DNA of 64,000 bases from Pristionchus mayeri (taxonomy: Eukaryota; Nematoda; Chromadorea; Rhabditida; Neodiplogasteridae), in NCBI GenBank assembly GCA_036245805.1, contig BTRK01000006.1:28524901-28588900 (forward strand). The letters are read 5' to 3'. The stretch's first letter is position 1, and each line of letters begins with the position of its first letter. This document shows, piece by piece, positions 58,547 through 64,000 of this stretch. The notes beneath the pieces were generated by a model. The model was not told where the DNA came from and did not search any database. It saw only the letters and a list, made by a program, of their open reading frames with translations. Both the position numbers and the translations under genes were made by a program.

Positions 58547-60892
58547 TCACTTCCTCAATTGTTCCTCCCTACTCGTGAGGGGAACATAGATCACTCCATG
58601 CAGAGTCTTCTGTCGGAATCGATCGCCCTCCCGATCGATCTGGATGAACTCCTGCAACTACAATCTACTATCGATCGATGAGACTACCGTAGCCACCTGA
58701 TGGGCGGTCCCCACGGGAATTACCATCCTCCCTCCATCTGCCAACTGTCGAACCAGCTTAAAGATCAAAGATCAGATTCAATAAATTTTTATGTTGAATG
58801 AGAGAGAGAGACGACCTCCATGGGAAGAGTGGGCGCTGCTGCTCCTACCTGCAACAAACCCTATGGCAAGAGAGTAGTCTGGACAACATACATGAATGGC
58901 GTTGTATCCTCCTTCGATGGGTCTTCCTATTCTTCCGTCCCCTTCGATCAGCTCGACCCGACCAGATCGAAGGAGATTCCCATGGTTCTGCAATGGCAAC
59001 CACTTCGTGCTTCTTCATCCTGAACAAGTGATGGTGGGAATGCTCACTTTCTCGATGTTCCTCCTTGCCATTTCAACCAACTGAGGGATGTGCTCGATGC
59101 CCACTACTTTCCCACGCGATCCCACCTTAATGGAAAACAATCAAATTACCATAGCAGTAAGTAAAATATTTATGACTGTCATTCTTTCTTACGATTTCAT
59201 GCCACTTCTATACATGAAGGATGATACTCGTCTCCCCCCATCAAGTCTACTATTTTCTTCATGACCCTTCAACTTCTCATATTACTCCCTTGTCCTCTCT
59301 AGAGCTCTGCCCCATTCCCTCCCTTCCTCTTCTCCTCATTGGAAGACCACTTCATCCCTTTCTTTCTTTCTCATCAATTTCCTCGTGGTTCGACTTATCG
59401 GGAACAACAAACATCTCATCTTCCCTTCTTCCAGAATCTCCGTCCTTCTTCATCTCTCTCTCTCTCTTCCTCACTTTCACGCTTCACATCCTCTTCTGCA
59501 TCCATTCAGTCTCCCACTATTCTTCTTCTCTCTTTGCATCATTCATACTCAATCCTCGACTCTCGTTCTCTCACTCAATCACACCCTTTCATCTCCATTT
59601 CAACTCGTCTGCTTCTCTAAATATTCTCGCCCTCCATCCTCTTCTTTCTCCTTTCTTCATTCAATTCTACTCAATTCCCCGCTCTCTTTCCATTTCAGGA
59701 TCTATTCTATTCTATCTAAGAGACTTCAATTTTCCGTCTGAAAATCGGTTTTCCGTATTTCACTCGAAAAGTGGAAAATTGCGGTATTCTTGATTCGTTG
59801 TGTGTGACGTTTGTCTTCTCTGAGATGGGCCTAATTATGCATTGATTCCCTCAGTCTGTCTTTCTTTCCCACGAATCCTCCCTTCCAATCCCTTCTTCTG
59901 TCTGCACTCCTCCCCCCTCCCTCTGACCATGACTGCCATGGCAGCAGTGAGATATCCACTGCCACTGCCCACATCGAGTCCCTTCGCTCCTTCCACCAAT
60001 TGGCCCTCCAGTCTCTGCAGGGCATTCGCGTGCTGCAACACAAATCAATTCCATCTTCCACTCTTCAATATCTTCCATCAGAAACAGTGCCCATCTGAGG
60101 GCACTACGTCGGATGAGAACTATGACGTCATGCCGTCTTTGATATATCAAAGACGGCATGACGTCATAGTTCTCATCCGACCTTGTGCCCATCTGAGTAA
60201 TACTCGAAGTGAAAACAAAAGCGATCACATGTAGAGTGGAGGTTGTTGTCTCTCTCTCTCTCTCTCTCCCTCAGCAGGTCCTTCTCTTCTCCTGTCCTAT
60301 TGCCAATTCCCTTCTCACCCCTCGTCCTTCTTCTCGATTATGCAAAAACCCACCACTTCTCGACCATTTCCCTGTATAATATCTCCTTTTCACGTTTGGA
60401 TTACAATCACATACTCAATTCATTGGCTGTCTTTCCATTCCACGTCCTACTTTCAGCCCCATCCAACTTCATGACCAATCTATCTCATTACTGATGACGA
60501 GACTCTTCTCATTCCTCTTCCCTTTCTACTTCCACACTATGACCCCCCTTCCACCTGTCCTCCTTCACCCTTCCTCCCCTTCCACTTCCCCCCTCTCTTC
60601 TCTACTCTTCATTTCCTCTCCTCTTCCCACTACTCTTACCATGTGGGGTGCCGTGATGGTTGCATTGTATCCGATCCCTTGAGGCGAGTCTCGATAGGGA
60701 TGGGAAGGGGTGAAGTCTCCTCTGTCCACTGCTAGCATTGCAGCCTCCACTCGATCCGACGTGAACTGACCAGCCGCTGAAACCACTCCTTCCCCCTCAA
60801 TCCCTCACTTGCCAGGTTGATCTTTGATCTCGCTCACATCTCAAATTGGAGACAAGCTCTGCGTTGGAATTTCCGGAGCAGGACCAGGCCAT
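58547..60892 (-). CDS. PCMT1: Protein-L-isoaspartate O-methyltransferase (complete, 8 exons)
   Basis: This enzyme uses S-adenosylmethionine to methylate isoaspartyl residues in aged proteins and so starts their repair; it is cytosolic. The model gives 222 residues (human PCMT1 has 227) and every phase agrees: 60892-60838, 60776-60640, 60032-59928, 59125-59048, 58987-58892, 58848-58816, 58756-58697, 58651-58547. It starts [18 protein letters not shown], as in animal PCMT (MAWKSGGASHSELIHNLR). Motifs: [19 protein letters not shown], the SAM-binding [52 protein letters not shown] and the C-terminal [14 protein letters not shown]. Start ATG chosen by this match. Introns on the non-template strand are very pyrimidine-rich, which creates long false ORFs such as 59221-59793. 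Confidence 0.96.
60109..60180. repeat. Perfect 72 bp palindrome in PCMT intron 2
   Basis: The sequence from tcggatgagaactatgacg to its exact inverse ends at 60180, with the centre at tgatatatca. It contains the word tgacgtca twice. A 13 bp direct repeat (gtgcccatctgag) lies just outside on both sides (about 60088-60100 and 60185-60197), as would be left by an insertion or tandem duplication. Confidence 0.9.
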
Positions 60893-62110
60893 CGGTGGAG
60901 AGAAGAGACGAGAGAGAAGAGAGAAGAGAGGCGTCTGCAGATAGAAAATGGATCAAAGTAAGTCAATCTCTTTCCATTCGAAGAGAAGGGAGAAGAGACC
61001 ACCACCAATCATCAACTAGTGAATCGACAACTGGACACCGTGGGTTCTTTCGCCTTTCCGCACCCATCCACTCCTCAGTTCCAACAAATTTATCAAAATA
61101 GGAAGGTGAAAAGTCAGTCTGTCTGAGAAAGGGCGACATTGAGAGATAGAGAGGGGAAGGAGAAGGGAGAAGGAGGGAGAGTGTCCATCGTGAAATAGTG
61201 AGGGCAACTAGGGGGGGGGGGGGTACAAGGCTGAAGCCGTGAATTGGAGTGTCCATCACTCTCTTCAAGAGAAGGAGGATGGAATGGGATAGAGGGGGAG
61301 GGGAAGGGTTCTCCTTGTTGTAGAATGGTCATCGATCGAGACCCCGAGGAGTGGTCACAACAAACGTGGACAGAGGAAAGGGGCCTCAGGCTAATGAGAG
61401 AGTGGGGAGAGGAAGGAGAGGAGAGGGATGGAAAGGGAGAAGCGAGAGAAGAGAGAGGGAAGAGTGATGGACACACACTCACTCCTCCCACTCAGGAATT
61501 AGACGACGGATTGTCATGCTGGGAGCTGCACCTCGCACTCAACGATCACACTCCAGCGTCCAGGTTAGCATCCACTACAGTACTCCCTCTTTTGAAGGGG
61601 TGTCTCATTGGGTCAAAGGAGTGATTAGATGTGCCGCTAGTCAATTCTATATAGCAGAGTTAGTTGTCTGAAGAGTCCACATTTGTTTCCCCTCGGGAGA
61701 AAGATATGGAGGAAAAAGAAATAGTGAAAAGAGAGAGAGAGGGAAGTTTAGCCCTTCGAATGAATCATATTTTGACCTATCCAGTGGAAGATCACGGGAT
61801 TGGACTGTGACTGCTTTTCTCTCACTATAGAATTCGAGTCATTTTCTCTGTCCAATGATCCCCTTCCATGCCTTTCCCTCTAGTAGATACCAATCCCTCT
61901 TTCTCCTTCTTCATCCAACAACTGTCATCTCCTCTTCATCTAAGCCTTCTTCTATTCTCATTCCTCTCTCTCTGAATGGAATGGCGTGACACCGATCAAA
62001 AGGCTGTTTACTCCTTATTCTTCTTTTCCTTTTCTTACCCGCATATTATATATCCCGTCTTCATCATTCCGTGAAATGGAATAAGATGAGGGGGATAGTG
62101 ATAATTTAAG
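60893..62110. other. Intergenic region upstream of PCMT and GDPGP1
   Basis: Purine-rich low-complexity DNA. One exon-like piece on the plus strand (about 61497-61563, after cactcag, reading ELDDGLSCWELHLAL and ending at CCAG|gttagc) could belong to GDPGP1 or to another gene, but its phase does not fit the next known exon directly. The GDPGP1 start codon should lie in this stretch. Confidence 0.4.
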
Positions 62111-64000
62111 TTGCCAGCCGACTTCTCATCCACTCAATCCTCCGTTCCTCACTTCATTTATCGAACTGATGACTTCGTATTTGATCTCCGTCGTTTTCCT
62201 TCCTCTTTCTCGCATGATAAATCGGTGAGTGAGTACTTCTTCTTCCTCTTCCATCGAGGGATTAGAAGAGCGACGAGGATGGAATTGCCCTCCTCCATTC
62301 CTCATTCATCTCTTCCTTTTTAGCTTCGTCAGTTGATCTCTGATCGATGGGAAGAAGCGAGGACCAAAAATGCCCTCAACTACAATCTCAATTGCATGTA
62401 CAAGTATCTAGACGGACCCTATAATCTCACTATTCAAGTGAGATTCCTCCATCTCTCATCTCTGCTCAAATCTCTCGTCCTTCTCAGTTGAACGTGGAAC
62501 GAGGCGAATTGCGTCGAAAACCGATGAGATTCCGGAAGATTCGCGAACCATTCAACTCCGTTCGATGGAATTTCACGCGTCTCCACGATAATGAAGTGTG
62601 TGGTCTAGTAGAGTACAGGGACAACTCTAGAGAGAGAAGGGAGAAAATTCCATTCCAGGTTCTTCTGTATCTCCGTTGTGAGGATCGACCAATCACGGAT
62701 GATCCCCTGGATAGACACATCCTGGCAGTGAATGCCTCTCCCCTCGAGAGGAACCACTCTCTACTCGTGCCTGCTGTGAACAAGTGCCATCCACAGGTCT
62801 CTCTACCACAATATCCCTCCATTAGACACTCAAAAGTCCTACGGATCTACTACCGTAGGAGTGAGAATTTAGATGATAATTACAAGGACTGCAATCTCAT
62901 TTCGAAGCCTTATTGCGAGTAGATTTCACTTATTTCTCCTGACTACTATGGATGATTTTCAATCTCATCTTCCCTCTTCTATCCCTCATTTCTCCCTTCT
63001 CGACGTCTTTTCCTCATTTGATCTTCATGACGGATTCCGTACTCTCTCCTATTCCCTCTGTCCTCCATCTTCTATTATTGTCTCCTCCTCACCTCTCGAG
63101 TCCTCTCTTGTCCACTATTCTTCGTCCTCTTCACTCCTTACACATTTCCTTTTTTTCAATTGGATGCTGCTTGAAAGTCGCAAAACAAGGGAGAAGAGGA
63201 GGGACGAGTTTATTGCCGTTTATCTCCATTCTCAGAGGGAAGATGTAGGGATCTGACTGACTCCATTAGGATTCTCCCATCTCGAACACTTCAAGGCAAG
63301 AAAACAACGTGAGAGATCGAATAAATTGAATCCTCGCGTGAGAAGAACAAGAATAGAACTCCCATTGAGAGAATTATGTAGAAACTATGCAGGTGTGAGA
63401 GATCAAAGATTAGTCTGGATAGTATTGAGGTGGAGGGAGTGAATGAAGGGGAGAGTAGTGTTGAGGTGCTCTCTCGTCTCGCCCTCCGAATGGCCACTGA
63501 TTTCATGCTGCTGCACCACGACGAGAATGCACACATCCTCTTCAATTCCCTGCTGGGACAGGCTTCAGTCAACCATCTCCATCTCCATTCCCTCCCCTGG
63601 CCATACGACTCTGACGTCGTCTTTAGAGTGAGCATTGAGAGGGAGTACGAAGAAGGGAGAATCATTCCAGAGATGCGATCGACTCTCTTCCGTCGATGGA
63701 GTATTCACCATCAAACCTCCTCAGTGGATATCTCAGGCATTTGTCTTCCAGTTGACTCACAAGGAGTACTACGATAAGTTCCTGGAGTGAGTGAAGGGAG
63801 AAGAGGGGTGGTTCATGATGCCTCTTCCAGTCAACTCTCCACATGTGTCAATCTGCTGCTCTCTCATGAACAGGCTCACAATGTCTTCTTCTGTCGTGCT
63901 CCTCCCATTCGATGGGAAGGTGCAGAGAGGGAAGAGGACAGACAGGGACACTCCCCTCTACGAGTCACTGCATACTTCTTTCCTCGCATCAACATGACTG
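62111..64000 (+). CDS. GDPGP1: GDP-D-glucose phosphorylase (C10F3.4/mcp-1, GDPGP1 family), both ends missing
   Basis: GDPGP1 phosphorolyses GDP-D-glucose made by mistake in GDP-mannose synthesis, giving GDP and glucose 1-phosphate. Exons in phase: 62111-62224, 62324-62437, 62488-62595, 62659-62796, 63466-63627, 63671-63786, 63831 to the right edge. Family features: VPHFIYRTDDFVFDLRRF near the N terminus, LNYNLNCMYKYL, QLNVERGELRRKPM, IREPFNSVRWNFTRL, VNASPLERNHSLLVP, LFNSLLGQASVNHLHLHSLP with the HxHxH catalytic motif of the HIT superfamily, WISQAFVFQL and QAHNVFFCRAPP. The exon at 62111 opens in phase 0 without ATG after ttaag, so the start is upstream. The last visible residues (VTAYFFPRINM) are followed by the window edge. 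Confidence 0.93.

Noticed and set aside
59221..59793. 190-codon plus-strand ORF
   Set aside because: Ser/Leu/Phe-rich translation of a pyrimidine-rich PCMT intron (minus strand gene); no domain and no splice context.

Overview
The window is eukaryotic and most likely from a nematode. Genes are split by many short GT-AG introns with acceptors such as ttgcag or ctgcag, both strands carry genes, and introns and spacers are full of foldback repeats and Tc1/mariner-type elements. Nematode assignment rests on a transmembrane protein with a C-terminal MSP domain, a secreted protein with a nematode ET-like cysteine pattern, and palindromic repeats rich in ctaccgtaa/tactgtag words. The intron style suggests a diplogastrid-like worm, but that is only an impression. 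A 500-base run of N at 28763-29262 is an assembly gap of unknown true size.

Layout, left to right. At 3-179 is the end of an unidentified plus-strand gene, and at about 750-1141 are possible exons of a minus-strand gene. From 1592 to 23820 (minus) lies a 30-exon DHTKD1 gene (2-oxoadipate dehydrogenase E1, lysine degradation). One 10.7 kb intron of it is filled by a seven-unit tandem array that carries a tRNA-like sequence in every unit; two other introns hold large inverted repeats. At 24118-24794 (plus) is a small putative membrane protein. At 25291-28387 (minus) is the 3' part of a Lark/RBM4-type RNA-binding protein. After the gap comes the 3' part of a CABIN1-like gene (29263-33978, plus), then a complete WDR74/NSA1-like WD40 gene (34294-45788, plus) whose introns hold at least six foldback or transposon insertions. 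At 46445-46910 (minus) is a small secreted acidic protein. From about 46.9 to 55.7 kb there is mostly low-complexity DNA, a mariner-like element and a 4 kb nest of palindromes with a SINE inside. At 56138-56565 is an ET-like secreted protein; at about 56.7-58.1 kb a multi-pass membrane protein with an MSP domain, apparently frameshifted; at 58547-60892 (minus) a complete protein-L-isoaspartate O-methyltransferase; and from 62111 to the right edge a GDP-D-glucose phosphorylase (plus, incomplete).

The genes are unrelated housekeeping and accessory genes, not an operon or pathway. DHTKD1 (mitochondrial amino-acid breakdown), PCMT (protein repair) and GDPGP1 (nucleotide-sugar repair) all serve metabolic maintenance; WDR74 acts in 60S ribosome assembly, CABIN1 in chromatin/calcineurin biology and RBM4 in RNA processing. 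The most unusual content is non-coding: long inverted repeats, several with a tRNA-like (box A/box B) module near the inner end of each arm, nested into one another, plus the large intronic array. Exon coordinates were worked out by hand from splice signals, reading phase and similarity recalled from known families; no alignment program or database was used.
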